Below are positions 10,113 through 19,263 of a stretch of DNA of 64,000 nt, in pieces. The DNA comes from Hyphomicrobiales bacterium (GTDB lineage Bacteria > Pseudomonadota > Alphaproteobacteria > Rhizobiales > Rhizobiaceae): the NCBI GenBank assembly GCA_900471515.1, contig UCFC01000004.1, positions 1 through 64,000 on the forward strand. Reading direction: 5' to 3'. The position numbers and the translations under genes are program-made. The notes below the pieces were generated by a model. That model worked only from the letters and a program-made list of their open reading frames with translations. It did no database searches and had not been told where the DNA came from. The first letter of the stretch is position 1. Every line of letters begins with the position of its first letter.

Positions 10113-10375
10113 TGATCCTTCGCAACGCGCGCTTTATGTCGGATCTCTAATTCTTCAAAGACCGTCTCCAGTGGAACGGCTTTTTCAGGCTTCTGCTTCA
10201 GATCGTCCATGCGCGGGACGATCTCATTGCGCAGCCAATGTTCCCGTGCATCTTCGTAGTCTTCAAGCATACGGAGGCCCGCTCGTACGACTTCGCTGGC
10301 ATTATTGTAGCGCCCGGATTCGAGCTGCTTCTTGATGAACTGTTCGTAGCGTTCACTCAATGCGATGCTTACCAT
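10109..10375 (-). CDS. parD: ParD-family antitoxin (CopG/RHH)
   Basis: 88-aa antitoxin. The N-terminus MVSIALSERYEQFIKKQLESGRYNNASEVVR is typical of ParD: a short beta strand followed by the ribbon-helix-helix dimerisation unit with the SGRYNNASEVVRAGLR signature. The acidic/basic C-terminal half (about residues 45-88) is the part expected to wrap the toxin. A GGAGG site lies five bases before the ATG. It is the first gene of the parDE pair and, by family precedent, represses its own promoter in the 10376-10436 gap. Confidence 0.88.
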   Translation of the reverse strand: MVSIALSERYEQFIKKQLESGRYNNASEVVRAGLRMLEDYEDAREHWLRNEIVPRMDDLKQKPEKAVPLETVFEELEIRHKARVAKDQ

Positions 10376-10436
10376 ATCCGCCTCCAGATAATAAGCTCGG
10401 GCCCGGATTGTAGCAATAGATGTTACTGATGAACAA

Positions 10437-11201
10437 TCAAGTCGCGCCGATCGTCAGTTCGGCAACGAAGTCATAGGCGTCGCCGCGATAGAGCGACCGG
10501 GTGAATTCCACCGCGCGGCCGGAGCCGAGATAGGAAATACGCTCGATGGAGAGCCCGGCCTGGCCGACGGGCACGCCGAGCAGGTGGGCGTCGGCTTCCT
10601 TCATGTTGGTTGCGGAGATCCTCTGGACGGCGCGCACGGGGCGCACGCCGCGACGTTCCAGTTCGGCATAGAGCGAATTGGTGACGGCGGAGGGGTCCGG
10701 CAGGAATTCGCCCGACACGCTCGCATGCTCGATCGCCAGCGGTTCGTCGTCGGCGATGCGCAGGCGCGAGAGGCGCGAGACCTTGATGTCGGTCCCGAGG
10801 CCAAGGATCATCATCTCGTCCGGGGAGGGCGTGTGGATGCCCTTGTGCAGCCATTCGGAACGGGCGCTCATGCCGCGCCTTGCCATGTCCTCGGTAAACG
10901 AGGTCAGCTGCGACAGGCGCTGCTCGACCCTGGAAACCGGTTTGGCGACGAATGTGCCGGAGCCGTGGCGGCGCACCAAGAGCCCGTCGGCCACAAGCTC
11001 GTCGATCGCCTTGCGCACGGTGACGCGGCTGACGGCGGCGAATTCGGCAATGTCGCGTTCCGGGGGCAGGGCATCGCCATGGGCGAGCGTGCCGGTGCGC
11101 ACGGCATCTTCCAGCGTGCGGCGCAGCTTGACGTAGAGCGGGCCGGTGCCCCCGGCCTGCAGGCGCTCGGGCGAAAGGATGGTGGCGAGATCGTCGGTCA
11201 T
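10437..11201 (-). CDS. GntR/HutC-family transcriptional regulator
   Basis: 254-aa regulator with an N-terminal GntR winged helix (about residues 15-82; the recognition region includes LPPERDIAEFAAVSRVTVRK) and a C-terminal UTRA ligand-binding domain (about 100-245), the HutC subfamily layout. The ATG overlaps the kinase stop by four bases (ATGA), which fixes this start; longer in-frame versions read into the kinase gene. Co-transcription with a BadF-type sugar kinase and opposition to a CUT1 transporter make it the probable local regulator. Its likely operators are ATACCA/TGGTAT half-sites in the divergent gap. An amino-sugar phosphate ligand (as for NagR or DasR) is an inference. Confidence 0.85.
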   Translation of the reverse strand: MTDDLATILSPERLQAGGTGPLYVKLRRTLEDAVRTGTLAHGDALPPERDIAEFAAVSRVTVRKAIDELVADGLLVRRHGSGTFVAKPVSRVEQRLSQLTSFTEDMARRGMSARSEWLHKGIHTPSPDEMMILGLGTDIKVSRLSRLRIADDEPLAIEHASVSGEFLPDPSAVTNSLYAELERRGVRPVRAVQRISATNMKEADAHLLGVPVGQAGLSIERISYLGSGRAVEFTRSLYRGDAYDFVAELTIGAT

Positions 11202-12082
11202 GCCACGCCTCCCGTCCGTCCGTTCACGAGCTTGACGGCGAGATCGACCGCACCCTGCAGCGCATCGGCCTTGGGTTCGGCAAGCAGCGCCTTGTGCCGC
11301 TCCGCGATCCAGGGGCGATAGGCCCTGGCGAGCCCGCCAAGCAGGCAGATGGACGGGCATTCCGGCCAAAACAGCGCGTCGAGACTTTCCTCGATCGCGC
11401 AGGCGGCATCCCTGACGATTCCGAGTGCGGTCGCATCCCCAGCCGCAGCACTTTCGAAAACCATGGGCGCGTAGCGGGCGAAGTCCGCCGGACGCGCCGT
11501 ATGGGCGAATTCGACGACGCGCTCGGGATCGCTGCCGTATTCGGCCATGAGCCTATCCGTCAGCGCCGAGGCGGGGCGGACCTTGTCATGGGCAAGCAGC
11601 GACTTTTCCAGGAGGTCGCGGCCGAGGCGGGCGCCGCTTGCCTGATCGCCGACGATCGAACCCCAGCCGCCGATGCCGTGCAGTCTGCCGTCGCGGCGGG
11701 CATTGTAGACGGAACCGGTGCCGAGAGCGCCGACAATGCCATCGGCGTCACCCAACGCGCCCTGCAGCGAAATCCGCGCATCGGTGACGACCTGTCCGTT
11801 TCTGAAGGGCAGGGCCTTTTCGATGTGTTTGCCGTAATCGCCGACATTGGCGCCGGCCAGGCCGATCACCGCGGAGACCGTGGAAACGGTTTCAGCTTCG
11901 AATCCCGCATCGCGCAGAGCCGCCTGCGCACATTGGACGATATTGACGAGAGAGTTTTCCAGATCGGAAAGGATATTGGCAGGGCCTGCCTTGCCGCGGC
12001 CGATGACATTGCCCATTCTGTCCGCAACTGCGGCCCGGCAGCTTGTTCCGCCGCCATCTATGCCGATTGCAAGTTCCGTCAT
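11198..12082 (-). CDS. BadF/BadG/BcrA-type ATPase, probable amino-sugar kinase
   Basis: 294-aa kinase of the ASKHA fold, BadF/BadG/BcrA/BcrD family, which includes eukaryotic-type N-acetylglucosamine kinases. It starts with the phosphate-1 loop IGIDGGGTSCRAAVAD (residues 5-20) and continues with phosphate-2/sugar motifs around GALGTGSVYNARR and a late adenosine motif LLGGLARAY. It probably phosphorylates an incoming hexosamine such as GlcNAc in the cytoplasm. A GGAGG precedes the ATG. It is the first gene of the minus-strand unit and overlaps the GntR gene. Its divergence from a sugar ABC transporter supports the role; the exact sugar is not proven. Confidence 0.8.
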   Translation of the reverse strand: MTELAIGIDGGGTSCRAAVADRMGNVIGRGKAGPANILSDLENSLVNIVQCAQAALRDAGFEAETVSTVSAVIGLAGANVGDYGKHIEKALPFRNGQVVTDARISLQGALGDADGIVGALGTGSVYNARRDGRLHGIGGWGSIVGDQASGARLGRDLLEKSLLAHDKVRPASALTDRLMAEYGSDPERVVEFAHTARPADFARYAPMVFESAAAGDATALGIVRDAACAIEESLDALFWPECPSICLLGGLARAYRPWIAERHKALLAEPKADALQGAVDLAVKLVNGRTGGVA

Positions 12083-12118
12083 CGGACCTCCGGATATGCC
12101 GTTCCCTTATGTTTTTTA

Positions 12119-12146
12119 ATACCATACCAAAAAAATACCATTTACC
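12119..12146. promoter_or_regulatory. ATACCA repeats near the kinase-gntR promoter
   Basis: Three ATACCA half-sites (12119, 12124 and 12135) and a fourth TACCA lie 37-64 bases upstream of the kinase start. The 14-mer CCAAAAAAATACCA at 12127-12140 recurs in inverted orientation at 12253. TGGTnT/AnACCA half-sites are typical of HutC-type GntR regulators, so this is a likely operator for the neighbouring regulator. Confidence 0.55.
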
Positions 12147-12252
12147 AAGCGGAAATGGTTCGAAAATCATCTCTTTTTATCATGTTGATTTTGTTCAATA
12201 AAATTTTTAGGTGAATTTTCTCGGGCCCAGAAGTTAATTTCGGCTGGACAAT

Positions 12253-12266
12253 TGGTATTTTTTTGG
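12253..12266. promoter_or_regulatory. Inverted second copy of the ATACCA motif
   Basis: TGGTATTTTTTTGG is the exact reverse complement of the 14-mer at 12127-12140, 113 bases away. A shared, inverted element between two divergent transcription units suggests one regulator acts on both promoters, possibly by looping. Confidence 0.5.
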
Positions 12267-12611
12267 CCTTAATTCCGGAAAAGGGAACAGCGTATCGAGG
12301 CATGTGAAAACCGGCAAAGACAAGAGCGCCGGCCAGGCTTCGAGAAAGGTGCAGACAGCAATCCGCATGGCCGGCGTGGCTGGCGGACGGCGAGGCATCT
12401 TCCCAGGCTTTCCCTCATTTTCTGGCGCCCGGTTCAGCGTATCGGGAGGGCGCAGCGTCCGGCGGCAGGCTAGCGCCTTGTCTGCCGGCAGAGCTTCGGG
12501 GCCGGCAGTCTTGGCGGCTCCAAAAGGGGCGTTGGGTGTTTCCTCAGACACGCCAACTGCTTGTTTCAGATCAAAAACAGCGCCTAACGGCGCTTAAAAC
12601 AGGAGAGGGAA

Positions 12612-13871
12612 ATGAAAAACACTGCTCTGAAAAGCTTGCTGCTGGCTTCCAGCCTGCTGTCGTCGGCCGGTCTCGTTCATGCCGCCGACGTGACGCTCAC
12701 GGTCGAAAGCTGGCGCAACGACGACCTGCAGATCTGGCAGGAAAAGATCATCCCGGCTTTCGAAGCCAAGAATCCGGGCATCAAGATCGTCTTCTCGCCG
12801 ACCGCTCCGACCGAATACAACGCTTCGCTGAACGCCAAGCTCGACGCCGGCTCTGCGGGCGACATCATCACCTGCCGTCCGTTCGACGCTTCGCTCGAAC
12901 TCTTCAACAAGAAGCAGCTCGTCGACCTGACCAGCCTGTCCGGCATGGAAAACTTCTCGCCGGTCGCCAAGGCCGCCTGGTCGACGGACGACGGCAAGTC
13001 CACCTTCTGCGTGCCGATGGCTTCGGTCATCCACGGCTTCATCTACAACAAGGATGCCTTCGACAAGCTCGGCATCGCTGTTCCGAAGACGGAAGACGAG
13101 TTCTTTGCCGCCCTCGACAAGATCAAGGCCGACGGCACCTATATCCCGCTCGCCATGGGCACGAAGGATCTCTGGGAAGCCGCAACCATGGGCTACCAGA
13201 ATATCGGCCCGAACTACTGGAAGGGCGAAGAGGGCCGCGAAGCGCTGATATCCGGCAAGCAGAAGCTGACGGATGCCGAATGGGTCAAGCCCTATGAAGA
13301 GCTTGCCAAGTGGAAGCCCTATCTCGGCGACGGTTTCGAAGCCCAGACCTACTCGGACAGCCAGAACCTCTTCACGCTCGGCCGCGCCGCCATCTATCCG
13401 GCCGGTTCCTGGGAAATCGCGCTGTTCAACACGCAGGCGCAGTTCAAGATGGGCGCCTTCCCGCCGCCGGTTCCGAAGGCCGGCGACCAGGGCTACATTT
13501 CAGACCATCCGGATATCGGCGTCGGCCTGAACGCCAAGAGCACCCACCAGGAAGAAGCCAAGAAGTTCCTCACCTGGGTCGCTTCGCCCGAGTTTGCCGA
13601 TATCTACGCAAACGCACTGCCGGGCTTCTTCAGCCTGAATTCCAACCCGGTCAAGATGAGCGATCCGCTCGCTCAGGAATTCGTTTCCTGGCGCGGCCCG
13701 TACAAGTCGACCGTCCGCTCGACCTATCAGATCCTGTCGCGCGGCACGCCGAACCTCGAAAACGAGACCTGGGTTGAATCGGCAAACGTCATCAACGGCA
13801 CGGATACGCCTGCCGCTGCTGCCGAGAAGCTCCAGAAGGGTCTGGACAGCTGGTACAAGCCGGCAAAGTGA
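12612..13871 (+). CDS. Sugar ABC transporter substrate-binding protein (CUT1)
   Basis: Periplasmic extracellular solute-binding protein family 1, 419 aa. A Sec signal peptide covers residues 1-24 (cleavage after VHA-AD). The mature protein shows a typical CUT1 layout: VTLTVESWRNDDL at the start, AGSAGDIITCRP near 75-90, and a C-terminal hinge with DHPDIGVGLNAKS. A GGAGAGGGAA ribosome site precedes the ATG. It is the first gene of a transporter operon including two permeases, a Gfo/Idh/MocA oxidoreductase and an ATPase, opposite a GntR-kinase unit. Substrate is probably an amino sugar or related glycoside, inferred from the kinase. Confidence 0.88.
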   Translation: MKNTALKSLLLASSLLSSAGLVHAADVTLTVESWRNDDLQIWQEKIIPAFEAKNPGIKIVFSPTAPTEYNASLNAKLDAGSAGDIITCRPFDASLELFNKKQLVDLTSLSGMENFSPVAKAAWSTDDGKSTFCVPMASVIHGFIYNKDAFDKLGIAVPKTEDEFFAALDKIKADGTYIPLAMGTKDLWEAATMGYQNIGPNYWKGEEGREALISGKQKLTDAEWVKPYEELAKWKPYLGDGFEAQTYSDSQNLFTLGRAAIYPAGSWEIALFNTQAQFKMGAFPPPVPKAGDQGYISDHPDIGVGLNAKSTHQEEAKKFLTWVASPEFADIYANALPGFFSLNSNPVKMSDPLAQEFVSWRGPYKSTVRSTYQILSRGTPNLENETWVESANVINGTDTPAAAAEKLQKGLDSWYKPAK

Positions 13872-13878
13872 TGTGAGG

Positions 13879-14022
13879 GAAAACCCCTCCGCAACCCCTC
13901 CCCACAAGGGGGAGGGGCTTCGTGCGCCGCAGCTGTTGCGGTTCCGGCAGGGAGGGGATCGCGCCCAAAAGTCTTCTTCCCCCTTGCGGGGAAGAGGTCC
14001 GGCTGGCCGGAAGGGGTCTTTT
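13879..14022. repeat. GC-rich extragenic palindrome (RIME-like)
   Basis: About 140 bases between the binding-protein and permease genes that can fold into a cruciform. Outer arms AAAACCCCT and AGGGGTCTTTT enclose two local hairpins, CCCCTCCC/GGGGAGGGG and CTTCCCC/GGGGAAG. It resembles the rhizobial intergenic mosaic elements in composition and position, and the G-rich first bases of the window look like part of a second copy. In the transcript it may protect the binding-protein mRNA or reduce readthrough into the permeases. Confidence 0.6.
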
Positions 14023-14153
14023 GTCATGTCACAGGCATGGCAATTCGCTATAGCGAAGCGACACCTGAGAGATGGACAAAGTTCAGCTTTTCGGCCCCAG
14101 TTTCGATCCGTGCTGTGCTTCCATGCCAGTCAATAACAACAAGGCGAGTGCTA

Positions 14154-15101
14154 ATGAGCGAAGCCGACAACGCAGTCGACGTGGTCCCGATCAAGCGTCC
14201 GATACGCTGGCATATCGGGATTTTCCTTCTTCCGGCCTTTATCGTCTATTCGGCGATCATGATCCTGCCGCTGATCGAAACGCTCCGGCTTTCCTTCTAC
14301 AATACGGTCGATGGGGCCTCGACCTTCGTCGGGCTCGCCAATTACAAGGTTCTCTTCGGCGATCCGCGCTGGGTGCATGATTTCTGGAATGCGCTGCGCA
14401 ACAACGTGATCTTCTTCATCATTCACATGTGCGTGCAGAACCCGATCGGTATTGCGCTGGCGGCACTGCTTTCGACGCCGCGCCTGCGCTTCGTCGCTTT
14501 CTACCGCACGGCGATCTTCCTGCCGACGCTGCTGTCCTTCGTCATCGTCGGCTTCATCTGGAAGCTGATCCTGTCGCCGATCTGGGGTGTCGCGCCCTGG
14601 CTGATGAGCCTCGTCGGCCTGAAATGGGCCTTTGCGCCCTGGCTCGGCCAGTCCGGCCCGGCGCTGATCGCGGTCTCGCTGATCTCCAACTGGCAATATA
14701 TCGGCATCCCGATGATGCTGATCTATGCCGCACTTCTGAGCATCCCCGAGGAAGTGATCGAGGCTGCCGAATGCGACGGCATTACCGGCTGGGCGCAGTT
14801 CTGGAAGATCAAGCTGCCGCTGGTGCTGCCGGCGATCGGCATCATCTCGATCCTGACCTTCGTCGGCAATTTCAACGCCTTCGACCTGATCTATACCGTG
14901 CAGGGGGCGCTTGCCGGCCCCGATATGTCGACGGATATTCTCGGCACGCTGCTCTACCGCACCTTCTTCGGCTTCCAGCTGCAGCTCGGCGACCGGTCCA
15001 TGGGAGCGACGATCGCCACCGTGATGTTCCTCATCATCCTTGCCGGCGTGTCCTTCTATCTTTTCGCCATCCAGCGGCGCATGCGTCGCTACCAGTTCTG
15101 A
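14154..15101 (+). CDS. Sugar ABC transporter permease (MalF/UgpA-like)
   Basis: 315-aa CUT1 inner-membrane permease. The ATG at 14154 gives MSEADNAVDV followed by a short basic cytosolic stretch and the first transmembrane helix (about residues 20-43); longer in-frame versions reach into the preceding repeat. The EAA loop lies near residues 203-220 (EVIEAAECDGITGWAQFW). Six hydrophobic segments are apparent. It pairs with the next permease, 13 bases downstream. Confidence 0.88.
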   Translation: MSEADNAVDVVPIKRPIRWHIGIFLLPAFIVYSAIMILPLIETLRLSFYNTVDGASTFVGLANYKVLFGDPRWVHDFWNALRNNVIFFIIHMCVQNPIGIALAALLSTPRLRFVAFYRTAIFLPTLLSFVIVGFIWKLILSPIWGVAPWLMSLVGLKWAFAPWLGQSGPALIAVSLISNWQYIGIPMMLIYAALLSIPEEVIEAAECDGITGWAQFWKIKLPLVLPAIGIISILTFVGNFNAFDLIYTVQGALAGPDMSTDILGTLLYRTFFGFQLQLGDRSMGATIATVMFLIILAGVSFYLFAIQRRMRRYQF

Positions 15102-15114
15102 GGAGTGTGAGCCT

Positions 15115-15957
15115 ATGTCGAACAGAGCGCGCACATCCCCCATCCGCACCGGCCTCGTGCATCTGGCGCTGATCGCCTATACGCTGATTGCCGTCTTCCC
15201 GGTATTCCTGACGATCGTGAACTCCTTCAAGGACCGCAACGCGATCTTCCGCTCGCCGCTGCAGGTGCCGACACCCTCGACCTTCAGCCTGATCGGCTAT
15301 CAGACCGTGCTGGGGCAGGGTGACTTCGCCACCTATTTCCAGAACAGCTTCATCGTGACGATCGTTGCGATCTTCCTCGTGCTGCTGTTCGGGGCGATGG
15401 CGGCTTTCGCGCTGTCGGAATATCGGTTCAAGGGTAACACCCTTATGGGCCTCTACATGGCGATCGGCATCATGATCCCGATCCGCCTCGGCACGGTCGC
15501 CATCCTGCAGGGCATGGTGGCAAGTGGCCTCGTCAACACGCTGACGGCGCTGATCCTCGTCTACACGGCGCAGGGCATCCCGCTTGCGATCTTCATTCTC
15601 TCGGAATTCATGCGCACCGTCTCCGACGACCTGAAGAATGCCGGGCGCATCGACGGGCTCTCGGAATATGCGATCTTCTTCCGCCTCGTGCTGCCGCTGG
15701 TGCGGCCGGCCATGGCGACGGTCGCGGTCTTCACCATGATCCCGATCTGGAACGACCTGTGGTTCCCGCTGATCCTGGCGCCATCCGAGGCGACCAAGAC
15801 CGTGACGCTCGGCTCGCAGATTTTCATCGGCCAGTTCGTGACCAACTGGAACGCGGTTCTGGCGGCGCTGTCGCTGGCGATCCTGCCGATCCTCGTTCTC
15901 TACGTCATTTTCTCGCGGCAGCTGATCCGCGGCATAACCTCGGGAGCCGTCAAGTGA
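15115..15957 (+). CDS. Sugar ABC transporter permease (MalG/UgpE-like)
   Basis: 280-aa CUT1 permease of the MalG type. The start at 15115 follows the upstream stop closely (GAGGAGTG region) and gives MSNRARTSPIR before the first helix at about 14-35. The EAA motif is present near residues 171-190 (DDLKNAGRIDGLSEYAIFF). The stop overlaps the GTG start of the oxidoreductase (GTGA), indicating translational coupling. Confidence 0.88.
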   Translation: MSNRARTSPIRTGLVHLALIAYTLIAVFPVFLTIVNSFKDRNAIFRSPLQVPTPSTFSLIGYQTVLGQGDFATYFQNSFIVTIVAIFLVLLFGAMAAFALSEYRFKGNTLMGLYMAIGIMIPIRLGTVAILQGMVASGLVNTLTALILVYTAQGIPLAIFILSEFMRTVSDDLKNAGRIDGLSEYAIFFRLVLPLVRPAMATVAVFTMIPIWNDLWFPLILAPSEATKTVTLGSQIFIGQFVTNWNAVLAALSLAILPILVLYVIFSRQLIRGITSGAVK

Positions 15958-17021
15958 GCCAATCCGAAAAGCCGATCCGCGTGCTCGTTGCCGGCCTCGG
16001 CAATATGGGCCGCAGCCATGCGCTCGCCTATCACAACAATCCGGGCTACGAGATCGTCGGTCTCGTCAATCGCTCCAAGCCGAGCCAGTTGGCGCCCGAA
16101 CTGGAGCAGTACACGATCCATCCCGATTTCATGACGGCGCTCGCCGAGCTGAAGCCGGATCTCTGCTCGATCAATACCTATTCCGACAGCCATGCCGATT
16201 ATGCGGTTGCCGCCTTCGAGGCCGGTTGCGACGTCTTCGTCGAAAAGCCCCTGGCAACGACGGTTGCCGATGCCGAACGCGTCGTTGCAGCCGCGAAGAA
16301 GGCGAAGAAAAAGCTGGTGATCGGCTATATCCTGCGCCACCACCCCTCGTGGATCAAGCTGATCGAGGAAGCGCGCAAACTCGGCGGTCCCTATGTCTTC
16401 CGCATGAACCTCAATCAGCAGTCCAGCGGCCCGACCTGGGCGACGCACAAGTCGCTGATGCAGACGACCTCGCCGATCGTCGATTGCGGCGTCCACTATG
16501 TCGACGTCATGTGCCAGATCACCGATGCCAGGGCAGTCGAAGTGCGCGGCATGGGCCTGCGCCTGTCGAACGAGATCGCGCCCGACATGTATAATTACGG
16601 GCATCTGCAGGTGCTCTACGAAGACGGTTCCGTCGGCTGGTACGAGGCCGGCTGGGGGCCGATGATTTCGGAGACCGCCTTCTTCGTGAAGGACGTCATG
16701 TCGCCGAACGGGGCCGTTTCGATTGTCATGGACCCGAAGGCGAAGTCCGACGATATCGACACGCATACCAAGACCTCGGTCATCCGGCTGCACACGGCAG
16801 AAACCGGGCCTGACGGCAAGTTCATCCGTCCCGATCAGGACATGACCATGACGGGCGAGCCCGGCCACCAGCAGCTTTGCGACCTGGAGCAGGCCTTCGT
16901 GCTGCGCGCCGTGCGCGAGGATATCGACCTTACCCGCCATATGGACGATGCCGTGGCTTCGCTGCGCATCTGCCTTGCCGCTGACGAAAGCGTGCGCACC
17001 GGCCGACCGGTTAGACTATAA
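15954..17021 (+). CDS. Gfo/Idh/MocA-family oxidoreductase
   Basis: 355-aa NAD(P)-dependent oxidoreductase. The GTG start overlaps the permease TGA and yields the N-terminal Rossmann fold directly (VLVAGLGNMGRSHA, about residues 10-23). The EKPLATT loop near residues 95-101 carries the conserved lysine, and the C-terminal half is the alpha/beta substrate domain with a VDCGVHYVD motif around 178-186. Family members oxidise or isomerise sugars and inositols. Its place inside the transporter operon says it acts on the imported sugar, perhaps oxidising it before or after phosphorylation. The exact substrate is unknown. Confidence 0.85.
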   Translation: MSQSEKPIRVLVAGLGNMGRSHALAYHNNPGYEIVGLVNRSKPSQLAPELEQYTIHPDFMTALAELKPDLCSINTYSDSHADYAVAAFEAGCDVFVEKPLATTVADAERVVAAAKKAKKKLVIGYILRHHPSWIKLIEEARKLGGPYVFRMNLNQQSSGPTWATHKSLMQTTSPIVDCGVHYVDVMCQITDARAVEVRGMGLRLSNEIAPDMYNYGHLQVLYEDGSVGWYEAGWGPMISETAFFVKDVMSPNGAVSIVMDPKAKSDDIDTHTKTSVIRLHTAETGPDGKFIRPDQDMTMTGEPGHQQLCDLEQAFVLRAVREDIDLTRHMDDAVASLRICLAADESVRTGRPVRL

Positions 17022-17031
17022 GGAAAGACTA

Positions 17032-18033
<1,002 letters not shown>

Positions 18034-18053
18034 TTTCTGGTCGAGTGAGGAAG

Positions 18054-18075
18054 CCCCGCCATCGAGCGGGGTTTT
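18054..18075 (+). terminator. Rho-independent terminator of the sugar operon
   Basis: CCCCGC stem, CATCGA loop, GCGGGG and a TTTT run, 20 bases after the ATPase stop. Confidence 0.85.
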
Positions 18076-18141
18076 CTGTTCTTGAGACGCAAGCGCCTTC
18101 AACCGGGAACCGGGCGCATGAGGCTGCGCTCGCAGCAAACG

Positions 18142-18167
18142 AAAAAGGCGCCGTGCGGCGGCGCCTT
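18142..18167 (-). terminator. Rho-independent terminator of the second ABC operon
   Basis: Read on the minus strand: a nine-base stem AAGGCGCCG, five-base loop, complementary arm, then a T-run (the A-run 18142-18146 on the plus strand). It lies 23 bases beyond the stop of the minus-strand ATPase gene. Confidence 0.8.
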
Positions 18168-18189
18168 CATCGCGAGCTTTTCTGTCCGA

Positions 18190-19251
18190 TCAGTCGCGGA
18201 TGACCAGCAGGTCGGCAGCCATGAAGCGCAGCGTTACGGTTTCGCCGGCCGACGGCGGCGTGACGCCGGGGCTGTTGAACATGTCGAAGGAGATGACGTT
18301 GCCGCCGACATCTATGCGGGTGCGGATGACCGAACCGAGGAAGTGGGCGGAGACGACCTGACCGGTGAGCGCCGTATCGCTGCGCGCGCCTTCGGCGAGC
18401 GAGCCGGCTTCCGGACGCAGCGCCAGCTGGACGGTATCGCCGGCCTTGTAGGTCTGGACCGACTGCTTCAGCGTGACACCCTGATCGCCAATCTGGATGC
18501 GGTTGCTGTCGGGATCGACCACCTTGGCTTCGATGAGGTTCAGCGTGCCGACGAAGGAGGCGACGAAACGCGTTGCCGGCGTGTTGTAGATCTCGTAGGG
18601 CGTGCCGATCTGGTCGGCCTTGCCGGCATTCATGACGACGATGCGGTCGGAGATCGACAGCGCTTCTTCCTGGTCGTGCGTGACGAAAACCGTGGTGATG
18701 CCGAGCGACTGCTGGATCTGGCGGATTTCCTCGCGCAGCGATACGCGGATCTTGGCGTCGAGGGCCGACAGCGGCTCGTCGAGCAGCAGGACCTGCGGCT
18801 TGACGGCCAGGGCACGGGCAAGGGCGACGCGCTGCTGCTGGCCGCCCGACATCTGGTAGGGGAAGCGGTCGGCCAGATGCTCCAGCTTGATGAGGCCGAG
18901 CATTTCCTTGACGCGCTTGTCGATTTCCGGCTTTGCGGCGCCCGCGACCTTCAGGCCGAAGGCGACGTTGTCATGCACCGTCATGTTCGGGAAGAGGGCA
19001 TAGGCCTGGAAGACCATGCCGATGTTGCGCTGGTTCGGCTTCAGCGCCCGCTGGTCCTTGCCGTCGATGGTCAGCGTGCCGCCGGTCGGCGTTTCGAAAC
19101 CGGCGATCATGCGCAGAACGGTCGTCTTGCCGCAGCCGGAGGGGCCGAGGAAGGAGATGAACTCCCCTTTCTCGATGTTCATGTTGAAGTTCTTGACGAC
19201 CTGTGTCTGGCCGAAGGATTTCTGAATGTTGGTCAGCGTAAGAAAAGACAT
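18190..19251 (-). CDS. ABC transporter ATPase, PotA/PhnT-like
   Basis: 353-aa ATPase of the spermidine/iron/2-aminoethylphosphonate group. Walker A GPSGCGKTT is near residue 36, Q-loop MVFQAYALFP follows, signature MSGGQQQRVALARA is near 136, and Walker B LLLDEPLSALD near 157. A C-terminal TOBE domain (about 280-350) is present. It is the last gene of a binding-protein/permease/permease/ATPase operon. The ribosome site is weak, and the gap to the upstream permease is 12 bases. Confidence 0.88.
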   Translation of the reverse strand: MSFLTLTNIQKSFGQTQVVKNFNMNIEKGEFISFLGPSGCGKTTVLRMIAGFETPTGGTLTIDGKDQRALKPNQRNIGMVFQAYALFPNMTVHDNVAFGLKVAGAAKPEIDKRVKEMLGLIKLEHLADRFPYQMSGGQQQRVALARALAVKPQVLLLDEPLSALDAKIRVSLREEIRQIQQSLGITTVFVTHDQEEALSISDRIVVMNAGKADQIGTPYEIYNTPATRFVASFVGTLNLIEAKVVDPDSNRIQIGDQGVTLKQSVQTYKAGDTVQLALRPEAGSLAEGARSDTALTGQVVSAHFLGSVIRTRIDVGGNVISFDMFNSPGVTPPSAGETVTLRFMAADLLVIRD

Positions 19252-19263
19252 GAGCCAAATACC

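Larger units (their letters stand above)
12083..12611. other. Divergent control region of the sugar locus
   Basis: 529 bases without a convincing gene. The left part (12100-12270) is AT-rich and holds the repeated half-sites listed separately. The right part is GC-rich; a 97-codon open frame in it (12304-12597) has no ribosome site and no recognisable motif. A small hairpin (AGCGCC-taac-GGCGCT, 12579-12594) sits just before the binding-protein ribosome site. Promoters for both directions must lie here, but no clear -35/-10 pair stands out. Confidence 0.6.

Noticed and set aside
12304..12597. 97-codon open frame before the sugar binding protein
   Set aside because: No ribosome site, no motif, Ser/Ala/Gly-rich composition; it lies in the divergent control region.
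13879..14022. CRISPR-like or transposon end in the sugar operon
   Set aside because: The repeat is an inverted GC-rich palindrome without regular spacers or a transposase gene.
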